This document shows positions 23,121 through 37,743 of a DNA stretch of 64,000 nt, in pieces. This stretch comes from Pachypanchax playfairii (taxonomy: Eukaryota; Chordata; Actinopteri; Cyprinodontiformes; Aplocheilidae), in assembly GCA_006937955.1 (NCBI GenBank), contig SSNP01000005.1:2660472-2724471 (forward strand), written 5' to 3'. The translations under genes and the position numbers were made by a program. Below the pieces are notes generated by a model. That model worked only from the letters and a program-made list of their open reading frames with translations. It ran no database searches and was not told where the DNA came from. Position 1 is the first letter of the stretch; each line of letters starts with the position of its first letter.

Positions 23121-23663
23121 TCTGTTGGCTTGAACACATTCTTGTGGCAAATATTCTTCTTCACAGAAAAAGTTCTGCATGAAAGTCTTCCTCAGATGTA
23201 AAAGTTTACATCATCTCCTGCCACCAAGTACATACAACATACTGTGCATGTTAAAATTAGATGAATTTACACAGCTGTTAAACAAACACATAAAAGATCT
23301 GAAACATCATTAATCTAAACAAGGATGAGCTCTTTCACCTCAAATTGTGTTACTCAACATTTTTAAGCAAATACTTCTGTCTTTAAAAACAAACCAGTCA
23401 CACAAATCAACAGTTTAACTTCTTCTGCTCAACAAACAGCAATTCTCTAAAAACTAAAAGTAAGGAAAAATCACTCAAATTGTTCGTTAATATTTGTTAA
23501 TACAGTCAATAACAGAACAAAGTGAAAAATAAGACCATTGTGGTGGTTAAACTGGAATGTTACTTGAATTTGGTTGTGAAGACACAAAAGGAAGTAAGAG
23601 GAGAGGATTCGCCTTGTCAGCAGATTTAACACACTAAAACTTACTTCAATGGAATGAGTCAGT

Positions 23664-23669
23664 TTTATT
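23664..23669 (-). terminator. Candidate syt9 polyadenylation signal (AATAAA)
   Basis: AATAAA on the minus strand about 155 nt past the syt9 stop codon at 23825. Other copies occur further downstream (near 23,050 and 22,840), so the true site is uncertain. Confidence 0.4.
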
Positions 23670-23824
23670 AATGACCTGTAGCTCATGATACGACTGTTAC
23701 CACTTGTTAGTTACACACTGAATTTTTTAACATCCAAATCTGCTGATTTATCACCCATCATGTCACCACTCGGAGGCTCTTGATCTGTCTATCTTTGTGT
23801 GGGTGAGTGTGTTGGCGCCTGTGA

Positions 23825-23902
23825 TCATGGTGATGGTGGCGTCTTCAGGGAATTAGTGGATCCTCCTTGGCTTCCAGTCACTGTCGCTCCCTGACCGACC
23901 CA
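23825..23902 (-). CDS. syt9: syt9 exon 8, last coding exon
   Basis: An acceptor (TGCTCCAG) opens a 25-codon frame beginning [14 protein letters not shown] and ending LKTPPSP, then TGA at 23827-23825. The phase fits exon 7. The tail resembles the SYT10 C-terminus (GRATSFDSQG... then PKPPSTP), which supports it as a real exon although it is 4.3 kb from exon 7. Mammalian SYT9 has a shorter end. Confidence 0.75.
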   Translation of the reverse strand, partial: WVGQGATVTGSQGGSTNSLKTPPSP

Positions 23903-26900
23903 CTGGAGCACAACAAAGAGAGTTAGTGAAACGAACCTGAAACTGTTCTGAAATGACAGAATCTATTTTTATTTTTAGCATTTAAACTCAGAGTTTCAGG
24001 CTGCTGGTATTTGTTAGAGGAAGTTAGAGGCAGTTTATTTACACACAATAAAAAGAATGTGCCTTCTTACAGATCAAACACCCAAAAGTATTACATAAAT
24101 GACACAAATGGAAACATGAGGCAACTCAAAAGAATATTTAAACAAATACATTGAAAAAGTCTCTCCTTTAAGCAGGAATTAAAATGTTTATTTGTGTCTT
24201 TTATTTACTTAATCTCATTCTGTTTTTGAACAAAATGCAGCTTTTTATTTACCAGCTGGGTTTACAGTAAGCGACACATTTTATACATCATCACCTTCAC
24301 TCGTTAAATGATTAAATTCGGCTCATTTTCATTCCAAATTAGAAAACCTGCTGTTAAATATTGTGGTAGATTTAGTTCTGGTCCTGTTTGATCTGAACTG
24401 AACCTGCCAGAAGGAGGCTGACCATGTGGAATACCACAGTGAAGCGTTTAACCTGAGCCCACCCTGTGAGACCCAAACGCCAGAGATTTAAGCTGAGAGT
24501 TGGCTGGTGAACACACCGAGCTCTCTTTGAACGAGCAGTCCCTCCCGTGCGCCTCTCTGTTATTCAGCCACTCATTCATGTGACAAAGTGGAAGCAACTG
24601 AGCTTTCAGCTCTGTGTGTGTGTTTTCCTTTCCACCCAGTAGCTTCAGAACTGGCTGGAATTACTCAGGGGGATTTGGGAGTGTTTGTTGGTTTTTTGGT
24701 CATGCTTTCTGGCGTGTTGGGGTGTGTGTATTTACAGCCATAGTTTAAAAGGTTGAGTTGGTGAATTATTAATGACCAGAATGAGAAGGACTGGGGTCAG
24801 TAAAATTTTAAAATATAAACCTGTGCGTGTGTGCTAAAACCAGAATGTGTGTTTTGACTGTTTTCACATTCATTTGTTAGAATCTATTGATTTTATGGGA
24901 CAAAGTCTAAAGCTACAGTACTGTTTGTTCTTTATGGAAGATACAGTGCATGGATTTCTGTGTCTGAGCTTGTGTGTCCATGTGTGAGATATCCAGTTGG
25001 CCAACCTCCCTCAGGGCTTCTGTGGATCTTTTTAAAACTACACAAATAAGCCATTAGCTGGGATCTCAGTTCCTGCAAGCTGCTGTTAATGGCTTGACAG
25101 ACCCACATTATGTGTGAGCATGTGTGTGTCTATCCCAAAGACCGTATACAACATGTAGATACAGTCTTTACTATACATTTTATAAGTGTGTCAGAAGCAC
25201 TCAGATATTTTCAAAAGTTTGGAGTCCAAACCTTTAAAAATATCAGGGTCAATAACCTTTAATCAACCCAGTGTGACAGCAAATGTCTCATGTTGCTTGA
25301 TGCAGTGCTTATCAAAACATTGATTTGTTAATTGGGATAAGTGGGTGGAATTCTGGTTTCAGGATGTAATGAAATTAAATGAATATGTTTTATGACCATG
25401 TGGTGTGAAAACGGGTGCAGCAGCGTGCTTCTTCTTGCAAAATTGGAAAAACACACTGTTCACTTCAGTTTGGCCTTTTTATAACATGCATCAAACACGC
25501 ATGCATAAGCAGACAACACAGAAATAAGTGTTTTGTTTTGTTTATACAAATTCATTACAGATAGAATTCTAAATCGGCAATGCATTTCTAATTCAACATG
25601 AAATTAATTCTATGCAATTAATTTGCATATTTTGGGTTTACACTGTGACTAGAAACGTATAAACCAATGAAGCAAAACTGGAAACAGATTTTACAGTTTT
25701 TTTTTTTTCTAAAATGGATTCATCAGAGTCTGTTGACATTTTGCAAGTAAATGTTAAACATTAGCATCCCTCCGCAGCACATGTAACGCATGTCAGTCGT
25801 CTGGATGGTGGAATTATCTGAGTAGAATTTGCTCATTATACATTACTTGGCCTTATTTCAGATGGAACTATCATTATTGTTGGAAAAAAGAAAAAAAATC
25901 TATGAGAATGACTGTTCATTCGGGATTCAATATTATTCCTTGAGTCCCTCATTCCTTTTATAATGAGCATCCCCAGATCTCCTGAGGTTAAAAAGAATTA
26001 ATGACGTCTTGAGAGGTTTTATGTCAACAGACTTTATGAGAGGTGCTGAAGTGCTAATAGTCTCCAAGCTGACATCGTAACTTGGTGCTCATCATTACAG
26101 AGTCAGGAATGTAAATTGTGCCAAAAATCTTGAAGTGATTTTTAAAAATCTTTCAGTTCTAAAAAAGATAAAGATAAAAAGATAAAATCTACAGGCACAT
26201 GCTAACGGATGCTATACTATATATAGGTGTTATATTTAATCAGACAGCAGTCAGTTTTGTTGTGTTTCAACTTTTTACTCATTCAACCAAATACCAATAT
26301 TTTAAGCTTTGACAAGTCACCATAAATTTACATGAATCAGTTCAGCATCTGTTTTAGCATGCCCTGTTTTTTTAATGAGTGTAGGCTGGGAATTCAGAAA
26401 TAGAAACAGCTCTGTGAATGTAGCCACCTCTGTCTGTCTCTGAACGCTGTGCCTCTGTTGCTGCAATCACAGCAAAACAAGTCATACATGAGGGTTATGC
26501 AGTATTTTTGGTTATGTAATTTTTTTTTCTATTTTTTTCTCATTGTACCTCAAAATGGAATTCACGACACATCAACACAGAATGTAAAATTCATTAATAT
26601 GAAAGTTATGTGTTTAAGGTAAGTAGCTACAGGGTTTTCTGTTATTTGAGCTTTAGGCTTATATTATTTTTTATTAGACTTTTCAAACATGTTGAGTGCA
26701 CTTACATTTTTTCTCATAAGTTCATAAGATTAATTCATTTTGAAAAAGCTTAAAGCACGTATGAAAGAAAAGATTTAACAGTCAAGAACATGTATTTTAT
26801 ATTTGAAATCACAGCAGATTCATGGTGATTATCAATCAGCTGGAGAATATTAATTTATTTATACTGTTACACATGTTTTTGTTTTGTTTTTTGAACAGCT

Positions 26901-29900
26901 TTTAAAACTGCAATGTCGGTTTTCTTTTCACAACTTTTGCAACCAGAAATCTCCCATCCTCTATCCGCTCTACAACCTCTCTTACTGTGTTCAAAAATGC
27001 CCTTTTTCAGCATCTTCAAAATGTATGTAACTGTTTTTGATTCCTCCTTGTTTAAAATAACTGTAACTATGCATATATGTGATTTATAGGTCAGTGGTTC
27101 GCACCTTGAGCGGTATCGTGTCCCATGATGAGATGTTATTGCCACTATGGCAAACACAGCTGAATCTGTTATGTTGATAATACAATTATTGAATTCCTTT
27201 GAATCAATTNATGGTATTGTCGAGTAAGTACTATATATATTTCAATTTATAATTAAGCTGTTTCAAATAACTTAGCAACAGTCGCTTTTTTAGAAATAGC
27301 TCAATAGAGCGTAGGAAGGTTTGGGTGTGTGGCCCACTGAGAGTGGTTTGGGGCCCCGATCTTCCAGTTGTGAATCACTGTTATATATGTTTGTGTAAAT
27401 TGGACTGAAGTATTGATCATGGAGAGCTTTGTGGGTGTGTGTGTGTTGTGTATGGTGTGTGTGATAGTCTGGGTGTGTGAGTGAGTGTATTTGTATTTAT
27501 ATTGTATTGGTGTTTTTGTTTTTTGTTTTGTTTTTTGTAATCTTTTGATATATTGTACTGCTGCTTCTGTCTGTACATCCTGTTTATTTGTAATGTCTGT
27601 ATTGAGGACCCTCTTGAAAACGAGATGGCACATCTCAAGGGATTTATCCTCCTAAATTAAATTAAATTCAATTAAATCAAATCTGTCTTTAAGTCCCTTA
27701 AAGGACCAGTTCAGATTTTTAAAGAAGGTTTCAGTTGTGATTAACTGTGGTAAACAGCAGTCAGAGTGATCTGCGTTTAGAGAATTATGGATGAGTTCTA
27801 ATGGATGAATCAAACTACTTAGAGAAGGGCTCCTTTTACAGTGAATTAGTGGATTTTTACAATCTAATACAACTCAAACCTAAAAAGGTTTCTAACCATT
27901 CTAGCCAACACTATTTAGTGACTATTTACACCTCACTACTTTAGTATCATTTATTTATGCAAACTGAAAACACTTAACACTTACAGCACATTGAGAATTT
28001 CTCCCTGATTCTGAAGGCTGAGATCCTTCTGACAGCAGTTTACTGTATGGATCACACTGATTGCTCATAACATCTCCACAAAAAAAAATAATAAAAAACT
28101 TAACTAAAAACACTTGGTGATTTATTGTATATTAATATTTTCACCATATTTCACACACTTAGTTTCGGACAGGTAGATAACTACCTCTATGAGTGGATGC
28201 CAGTGTGCGATGGGTTTTCGTGGATACGTCAGCATCTCATTCCAGTGGTCTCGCCCCAGACTTTCTGCCTCACTGCCAACCCTGCACACCCCAATCACCT
28301 CATTGTGTCCAACCCTGTGAGACAACAGAAAGCAGCACTCAGGACATTTGACGTGTTTAATTAGTTAAGGTGCAACATAGGAGCAGTAAATGTACAAACC
28401 GATCATAATCCATGACTGCAATGAGCAGGCTGATTTGATCGATGTTCTCTGGAGGAACATCAAACACAATGGCTTCATTGTACACTGGGTTCAGTGTATT
28501 TCGCTTTGTTGAAGTCTTTCTCTTCTTTAGCCTCCTTCCTTCACACATGAGGGAAACTTTCACATAAGGATCTGAAAATACAAAGTATAGAACATTATAT
28601 AACTGCAGGGAAACTGATGTAAATTTCATTTAATGAAGCTTCCTGTTCTTGAGAAATAGATGAACTGAGCTCATGCTCTCACTAATAAATGACAAAGAAT
28701 GTGTCCGATCAAGTCCGGTTTACTTTGTGCCAATACTGCATGTTAAATAAAACAACATGATGTGCAGGAAGTAGAAAGAGTTACCAAGTTAATATCAATG
28801 GGACCCCTAAAGACAGTGGCCATATTACATCACAGAAAACAACATTTCAAGCAGGACAGTCTGCATTTAAAAAAAAATCTTAATTTTCTCTTGTTTTTAG
28901 TGTGAAATCCTGACACATGAAGCCCCACCCCCCGCAGTAGAGTTTACATGTTCTCCCTGTGAATGTGTGCATGCACGGTTACATGTTGTGTCTATGTGTC
29001 AGCTGACTGCTGGTACAGGCCCCGCCCTCCCTTATCCTCCAACAGGATTGAAAAATGCTGAAGAATGAAATATACAGAAAAATAGCTGGAGAAAGCCTGT
29101 TAATTATTTTTATGTTATACAAATAAGGAGAGATATGATGTTTTTAATGAGGGTCAAAAGTTGGATTAATAGTCAAATCAATAAAATAAATTATTCAGTT
29201 GGGAATAATTAAATGAAAAAATACTTCAGAAAATGATTGGATGTATCATTGCTTTCTCAAAATTTTAAATCAATTCCCTAAATAATTTATGAAATATGTA
29301 CAACATTAATAACACGTGAAAATTAATCATATATTTAAAATTATATATCACAGTTTAATAATGATGTTTTGTGTTCTGTGCTGCATTAGTAACACAAACT
29401 AATTTTACTGAACAAATTAGACAATTAAATAAACTTTTACAGCACAAAGGGCCTAAATAAATTATTAAATAGTCAAATACTATAGTAATATACATATTAG
29501 GTGTAAGAATACATTTAATTTATTATGTGTTTTATGTAATAGACCTTTAAAACCAAGACCTATAATTTACCATGATTTTTTTTTAAACCTCCACAGCCTG
29601 TTGATAAACAATAATAAACCACTCCAGCAGTTTAATTGCATATCTGATTTAGCCCACCTGAGGCTCCAGTGATGTCCATGGCTTTGAGATTTCTTGCTTT
29701 GATTATGGTGATTGTAAGTCTTCCAGCAGTGGGGAGATAACACAACGAGAACATGAGCTCGCCGAGATCCACGTTGTCCTATAAGGAAATATATTACATT
29801 TTCATGTTAGTAGTATTCACTCATACTGCCTCATGTGAAAGTTTAATCCACTTTTGAAAATCATCACTGCAGACACAGATGGTGCATGTTTTGATTCTGT

Positions 29901-32900
29901 ATTTTCAGATAGAAGTCTGAAGTCTGGATGTTGTAAATATAATAAAAATAAAATTAATAGTACAGATAAACCATAAGTTTTACTGGAGGATTTAAAAAAA
30001 AACCTCAAATCTGTCTTGGGATTCTCAAAAGTCTTTGAAAAAATATCTTCAGTTTTATAACTGAGAGTTGACACATGTTTACACCTCAGATATGAATCAT
30101 ACCTGAGACACCTGAGACAGGAGATCAAACCCAATCAAACCTGCCTCATCAAACCAAACGATGTTTCACGTTATAGTTGGATTAATCCCTGATTCCTTCT
30201 AGTATTCATGCATGTGCAGCGTCTCTAAATGATGATGCGTTCAAACTTGTTGAATCAAAAAGGACGTTTCAACTACTCTTTTATTCCTTTGAGAGAGCTC
30301 TCAACTAATTCACATTCATGCACGTGCCAAGCCCTTTTTCCCAATTAGCACGTCTGAAAATAGTGTGTGATGGTGTGAAGGTGAGCTGTGTGTTTATGAA
30401 GCAAGAGCACTAACAAGGTTGGTTACAGGAAAATCGTTGATTTTTAGTTTCCTTCTTTAATCCACACATTGTGCCTGTAAAGAGCTTCATGTTGGGAATT
30501 GTTCCTTTAAAATGATGCATTTTAATTTGGTTGCACATATATCTTTATAATTGTCAGCTTTTTTATTTTGACTTTTTTATGTGTAGTCCTGTAAAACCCC
30601 TTCCATGGATAAATGTTGCAAATTAAAGAAAGATCTCAACTTGATCTGCATGGGAGCTGTTTCATCATATTAGACAAATAAATGTAATAATAAAATAATA
30701 TTATTAGGCATTTCTAAGTGGATTACAGTAACTTAGTGACTTTGCTGTTTTACAATAAAATGGTTTATTTAGATGGGTTCAGAATATTGATAGTAGTAAT
30801 TTTACATTTAGGTTTTATTTGAGGAAACCAATTAACTCAAAAACCTTGTTAAAGGACAAATAAACTAATTGCACCTAAAAGTCAAAGATTCACTTAACTG
30901 TCAATAAGGTTTTTTCTCATGCTGATTGAGACTAATTAGAGTAATAAACACGAACATTAAGAACCTGCTGCTGCAAGTCTGCAGCTCAATATCACTGAAA
31001 TCAAATAGATTAAAATGAGTTAATTCATCACAGATGACAAGATGCTCATGTGGAGACATGCAATCACACAAACAATCATCTTCCAAGATCTTTGACACTC
31101 TGAGTGTTGAGCTGATTCATTGCATGTGTTGGTGAGGCAGTGACGCCATATTATCTGTGTCTCTTCAGCCCCGCCTTGTAATGATGTGCAGCTCATAATG
31201 TCTCAGATGCCTGTAACACACAGGACTTCCAGCAGAAGCACAAGAATTTGCAACCTGATACACACACAGACCAGCAAAGAGATGCTGTATAAATAAGGCT
31301 TCCACCCTTAATGTGATATCCTTTTTTCATCACACACACACAGACTATAGAGTTGAGTTTTCAGGCTATAGAGTGTCGTCACTACTCTTATGAGCACTCA
31401 AATCAAGCCTGCGGTTAGTATTATGGTCACTTGTGCTCTGCCAATGAAATTACATTGCATCTCTAAAGCACCCCAATAAAGCTGAGAGAGTGTGGACAGT
31501 CCATCTTCGCCAATTATAATACCGAGACCTGGTTTCCCTCCGGAGCAGCCAGGTTCTATTCAAGCCTCTGCCTTGCTGTGTTTCTCATAATCACAGACTC
31601 AAACTAATTTAATCCTTCTCCTCTTGTTCTCATTACCTGCATTTCTGTTTCTGTGCAGACGCTGTTGAAAGGATCATGTTTACCTCTCTGTGCCTTTTAA
31701 ACTGAGCAAATGTCTTTAACGTTTTTTATTTCTCATAAATTTCCAGAGAAAAACGTGTCGTTATCCCGCTGTGGAAGAGAAACACGTTCTTGTGTCAGTC
31801 TTGTTCGCTGCAAAGTAGTTTTATTTGTGCTGTAAGTTGATGCTTTGAGAAATCTGTCTGTTTTCCTGTGAATTGTTATCAGAGTTGTAAAACTGCATGT
31901 GAAAATTACAGCAAAGTTGAAATCCTATCATGTCAAGCTCCAAAGCTACAAATCTGTATATCCAATGAAGCAAACTTGATGCATCTTTCACGTTATAACT
32001 TATTCTAAATAGACTAATTATTAATGATTCAGGCTCACATGACTTTAAATAAAACTTAAATGGATGAGACACATTATTTTCAAAGTTTTATGAATAAAGA
32101 AAATCAGGTTTAACGGTGTATTTTAGGCCATGAATGAAACAAAATAAGTTAATCTTGCTGCATCACATCTCTCCAGCCTCTGCTTGTAAATAATTGTATC
32201 TGAATAATTATGAAATCGAAAGCTTACGAGACACTTTGGAGCAATGCTGTGTTAGCTTTAGAGAACTAGGAAGAAGGTTAAATTCTTTGGTTGTTCATCC
32301 AGAAAACATCTTAAATCTTAAGGTCTACTCTCACATGTCTTAGTCTCACTTTATTATTTCCAGTTTCAGCTAAATGCCAAAGAATTTGAGTAAATTCAGA
32401 AGTCTGCGAGTCCTTTTCAGACCTGTTACAGAAAGCTTGTGTCAATCATAAAGATCTAACTGATTGTATAAAATCTTTTATGTTGGTTTGCAGTCAGTTA
32501 ATACAAGAAAGTCTCAGTTGAGATATTGTATTTGAGTATCTGTTGGTTTCATTAGTTTGTTTGTGAACATAAAAATCCAGCATTTACATCAACTTGGATC
32601 ATTAAAAACACAAACGAAATCTGAGTTCTGGACTAATAAATAAATAAAATGTATTTCAGAAAAAAGAATCAAATTCCTGGTTTGAGAACTTTATGACTAT
32701 TTATAGTTTTAGCTTCAACGTTTATTATTTGGTGTAATGTTTGGTCATTGAGTCGACTTAACAACTTGTGTTTTCTCCCTGGTCACTGATGAAATGATGA
32801 AATAGCTTGTTTTTTCATGAGAGTACACATGAAAAAGTGGATGTTCCCACCTTCACAGTTTTTTTATCCCTTTTCTTACATGAAATTGCTTTATATTTCT

Positions 32901-35900
32901 CTGCTTGGTTCTGTTTGCTTTCTCGTTGCTGATGCAGCTGTGTAACACCAGCAGAGTGTGGATTTGTGAAGGAGATGCTAGTGCAGTCCCAAACTAGTGT
33001 TTCTTTCATTTATACAAGTTTTTATATGTTTGTGTTTAAAGGAGAAGAGAAACAAAGAGCAGGAGTTAAAGGTTTAAAGACGGTAGATTGTTGGAGCTTG
33101 TCAGCAGTACAATATAACGTATATCTGCTTGAATGAACATGGTGGAAGTAAATAAATCACTGAGTTGACTGAACTTTAGCTGTATAAACAAACTCTGGCA
33201 GAATCAGGCTACACTCGTGGATTCTTCACAACTATCAATGAAAAACAGTCATTTTCTTTTCAATAAAAAGAGACTGTTTATTTGGAGCTTTAAGAGAAAA
33301 TATTTACTGTGTACAGAGACTTATTCTCACGTCTGAATGGGTTCATTGTACACAGGTTTCAATCTGGAACACGGAGCTCTAGAGAGTCACAATAAGGATG
33401 TTTGTGGTTTCTAGAAGTGTTTTCAGTAATGTTTTGCAGAGCTGTCATATTTCTTTCTTATAAAAAGTAAAACCTGAAGTCTCTCAGAAGGAGTTTATCT
33501 TGTATTAAAAGGATATTTACATCAGGGGTGTCCAACTCCAGGCCTCAAGGGCCACTATCCTGCATGTTTTAGATGTTCCTCTGCTTCAACACACCTGATG
33601 CAGATGAACAGGTTGTTAACATGCGTCTGCTGGACTTGCTGAGATGTTGTAGATTGGAATCAGGTGTGTTGAAGCAGGAAAACATCTAAAACCTGCAGGA
33701 TAGTGGCCCTCGAGGCCTGACTTTGGGCACCCCTGATTTACATGATGGAAGGACGTGATGATGGTTTTCAGTTCATTAAAAAATAGCAGCAAGAAATATT
33801 CAAAACCCCAAAGTTGATACAGTTAAACACTTTACCACAACTGTTCAGCTAAAATTTGCAAGAATTAAACAGTGAATTGATTCAAACTAAAAACTGTTGT
33901 GAGGAAAGGGGAGGAGCTATAACTGGTGGCAGCTTGTTGGAGTAGCTCTGTGACTTAGCTAGCATTGCTAGCATTTTTTAATTCTTTTTGAGTATTTCTT
34001 GATGGTTTTTTCTTCTAGAAATATTTTCTAAAGACTTTTCTTCTGATTTGGGTGCTGTGCTGATCGAGTTTTTTGCTGGATTTGTCACTTTTTTGCCACT
34101 TGTTATGATGCGTAACCATGGCAACAAGAGACTTGTTTACAAGTAAGAGCAGCTAACTGACATTTCTAAGGCTGAAATAATCCTCAAATTGAAAGTCTGG
34201 ATCCCTGATGAGCTCAAAAGAAGAAGACATGGATGCAGAGCAGGAGCAAAGTGAAGAGAGAGAAAGAGGAAGTTTAAACCTTCACTTCCATCAGTCATAT
34301 TGACAAATGTGAGATCTCTTTGCTAACAGAATGGATGAACTTGAAACTTTGTTGAAATGCAGCATCATGTGTTTCACTGAGACATGACTAAAGGGACATA
34401 TCCTGGACTCCAGTGTGTCTCTGTCTGGCTTTCAAACAATACGGACAGACAGAGATTTGAAGAGGAGCGAAAAAAGAAGAGGAGTTTGTCAGCTGATCAC
34501 ATCTGCAGTTACCTGTTGGGGGCGGAGCATCAGAGTATGTGACACGAGGAGGCTGAACAGATTGATAAGGAGGGCTGATTCTGTCCTGGAGACTGAACTG
34601 GAGTCTCTTGAGTTGATTGTCCAAAGGAGGATGAAGAACATGATGAAAAACCCTCATCATCCTGTTCAGAACACAGTAACTCAACAACAGAGTGTCTTCA
34701 GTCAGAAGATTCTTCATAATCCGCTGCAGCACAGACCGCTACAGGAGATCCTTCCTGTCCACACCTAGAACCCTCTACAGGAGATCCTTCCTGTCCACAA
34801 CTAGAACTCTCTATGGCTCCCTGAAGAATAACTGAGCTACAACAACACTTGAATTTCCCTTCGGGGATTAATAAAGTATTTTTGATTTGATTTGATTTGA
34901 TTGAGCCTTGGCAACAGGAAGTTTTAATGTTTAAAAGAAAAAATTATTTAAATATGTCACTGAAAGTTAATACAACCAATAATACAACCAATGTGTTTAG
35001 GAGACTAACACCAAATTGAAGAAGTTATTGTTCTGTTTGACTTTTAATCGTATTAGTATATTTCAATGTATTAGTATAATTTTATTTCATTGGTGTTTTA
35101 CTGCTAATATGTGTATTTTATATTGCTGTTTTTAATGTACAGCACTTTGGTCAGTCTCGGCTGTTTTTAAGTGCTTTATAAATAAAGTTGGCTTGGCTAG
35201 AAAACAGTTTCCAGTGTGCACAACACCTGGATTCATACCATTTTACATATTGGACTTTAATTGCAAAAAAACAGTGACTAAAGATCTGCACGGAATAACA
35301 AAAATCCTTCAGTCCTTTAAAGCATAGTTCTCACCAAAGGGACGCTGTTTCCTAATACATGTGGTGGTATTTTAAGTGTTTTTTAACAAAAGCCACTCTA
35401 TTGTACTCTAGTGTACCGTTCCACTGACAGTGTATCTGTGTTCTTCTAATATTCTAATTCTAATATATGTTGTGTAGTAAAAAGACATGTTGTCCAACTG
35501 AGCCTCTCCTATAACGTTCCATCAGAAGGCTTCTTCAGTTCTGATCATGAGTTCAGAGTTCCAGGCTTATTATAAATTGTTGTGACAACAGTATGAAGAG
35601 ACTTGTTAGCAAGGGTCACTAACGCCCCCGTCCCTCCGGAGAGTCGTTAAGTCATCGTTACCTGTCACATGTGACATGTGACCTGTTGCAGTTGGGAAGC
35701 TGCGTTGGAAATAGAATCAATGCAGCAGTGAAATCTGAGACCACCTCCTCCATTAGTTGTTGTATGGATAATGTACATGACTAAAATGGACCAAATGACC
35801 TGCTGAAAGATGGTTTTACAAAGTGTGCATCCATATATATTTGTGTTTGTTATATAGTCAGACTCTCTAAATGACTTACTTAACCTTTATGTCGATAAGG

Positions 35901-37700
35901 GTAAATTAGAGGACAAGCCCTTATTATACCGTACTCCTTATTGATGTTGTGAAATGGGATCCTTTTCTGCAGATTAACAACGTACACACAGCTGTGAACA
36001 TCCGCACTGACCCCATTAATCAAAGTCCTAATTACAGGCCAACCGCCCTGCAGTCGATAGTATTGACCAGTTCTGCAGTGTTACAGTATCTTTGACTTTT
36101 TCATTGTCTTTGGCTGCAACAAAATGATCAATAAAATCCAGTTAAAGAAGCAAACATCCAAACAAATGTTACTAAGCAAACTAAATGCCAAATCGGGCTC
36201 CGGAACACAAACAGGTCACAAAACTGTCAAATGGCTGAAATTCAGAACAAAAACTATCATTTAACATAATGGATATTGTGCATTTATGTAAGATTGATTG
36301 GAGAACTTTTACATTTTTATTTATTTATGTTCCTTTAATGATCCGCGTCACAAACAAAAGCTGAGATTGTTTTGCAAACAAACGTTTTAAATTCATGCTG
36401 TGAGTCATCGCTGTCCAGCGTTTTCTTTAGACCATGTAAGACTTTGTCTTGTAATGATTTTGACTCCATCACTATCAGATTCCCTTCCTGTCCACAGTTA
36501 TATTCATCTATTGTGAGTCTCTCAAGAAACTTAGAACATGAGTTGTGTCAGAATCTAATTTCCTCTTTGGGATTAAATCTTTCTGAACGGAATTAAAATT
36601 ACAGAAAGTGAGTGAAGAGGATTCGGTTCTGGGCTGACAGCAATGAAGGGTTTTAATTATTAATGTTTCACTAATTAACAGTGTGTGGATTACTGAAGAG
36701 GTGTTACAGCCTCAAAGTGAATCTGCAAGCGGTTGCCATCACAAGATTCATGTTGCAGTTTCTTAAAACTAACAAAAGACATCTGCCAATTATCACTTTA
36801 CATACAAAGTGACATGACAAGTTCAAAAACTCCAATATGTTAGCAGATGACGTCATGAGGGACGGTTGACTTCTGATTGATAATATACATTTATTTTATT
36901 TACATGTATTTAACAACATACAGTCCAGTGCACATGGTCTGAAATGGGTCGAGACATGATTAATATACATGCTGCTGGAGAGAGAGGACAAGCCTCTGTC
37001 TGACACGCCAAGAGAGGTAATCTAGTTCTGCTGGTAACAGTAACAGAGTGGCAGCAGAAACTTCTTTTTCTTTGCTTCTTTAAGCCTCTTTACTGGATTT
37101 GAATTATTGAAACATTAACCCGAACACTGAATCAAACTATCAGGAAAAAATGCACAGGAGAGATGATGTGGTAGTGTGATTCAAGCAAAGTCATGATCCA
37201 TTCAGAGTGGATTTCATTCTGATGCTAATGTATGTTCATCTTCAAACGCTCTAGATTGGAAGGGTTTTCTGGTGTTCTGACCTATTGTTACTGAAAAAAC
37301 TGCATATTTGACTCTATGAGTATGTGCTGACAAAAGAATCACTGTGCAAACAATCATTTTATCACACTGCAACACGGAAAATAAGTAAAATGTACAAGAA
37401 GTACATAAATAACTCACAGTCGGCATTAATATGAAGTCAAATCAGAAACCTGCATGGCAAAGAAGGATCCACAGATACAGGATTTCTTCAAAAGAAGTGA
37501 TCTCATTAATCGTAACAATATTCCTGCTCAGTGGCTCTAAAATAAAAATCAAGTTTTCTGATTCTGTGTGGCTCTAATGTGAAATGGGAGTTCAATCACC
37601 TCTGAGTATTTTCATTTAGAGTTAAACACATGTGGAAAGGCCACTGGAGGGAACTGATCTGAGCCAGTAATCCCTCAGGACACGAGTGCTTCAGTCAGTT

Positions 37701-37743
<43 letters not shown>

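Larger units (their letters stand above)
23903..28184. other. syt9 intron 7, 4.3 kb
   Basis: It contains the hAT MITE at 27,092, a LINE 3' tail at 27,500, one undetermined base at 27,210, and a complex-composition segment at 25,760-26,110. No other exon was recognised. Confidence 0.7.

Noticed and set aside
27301..27638. Thr/His-rich minus frames
   Set aside because: They fall in a hAT MITE, a GT-rich stretch and a LINE tail.
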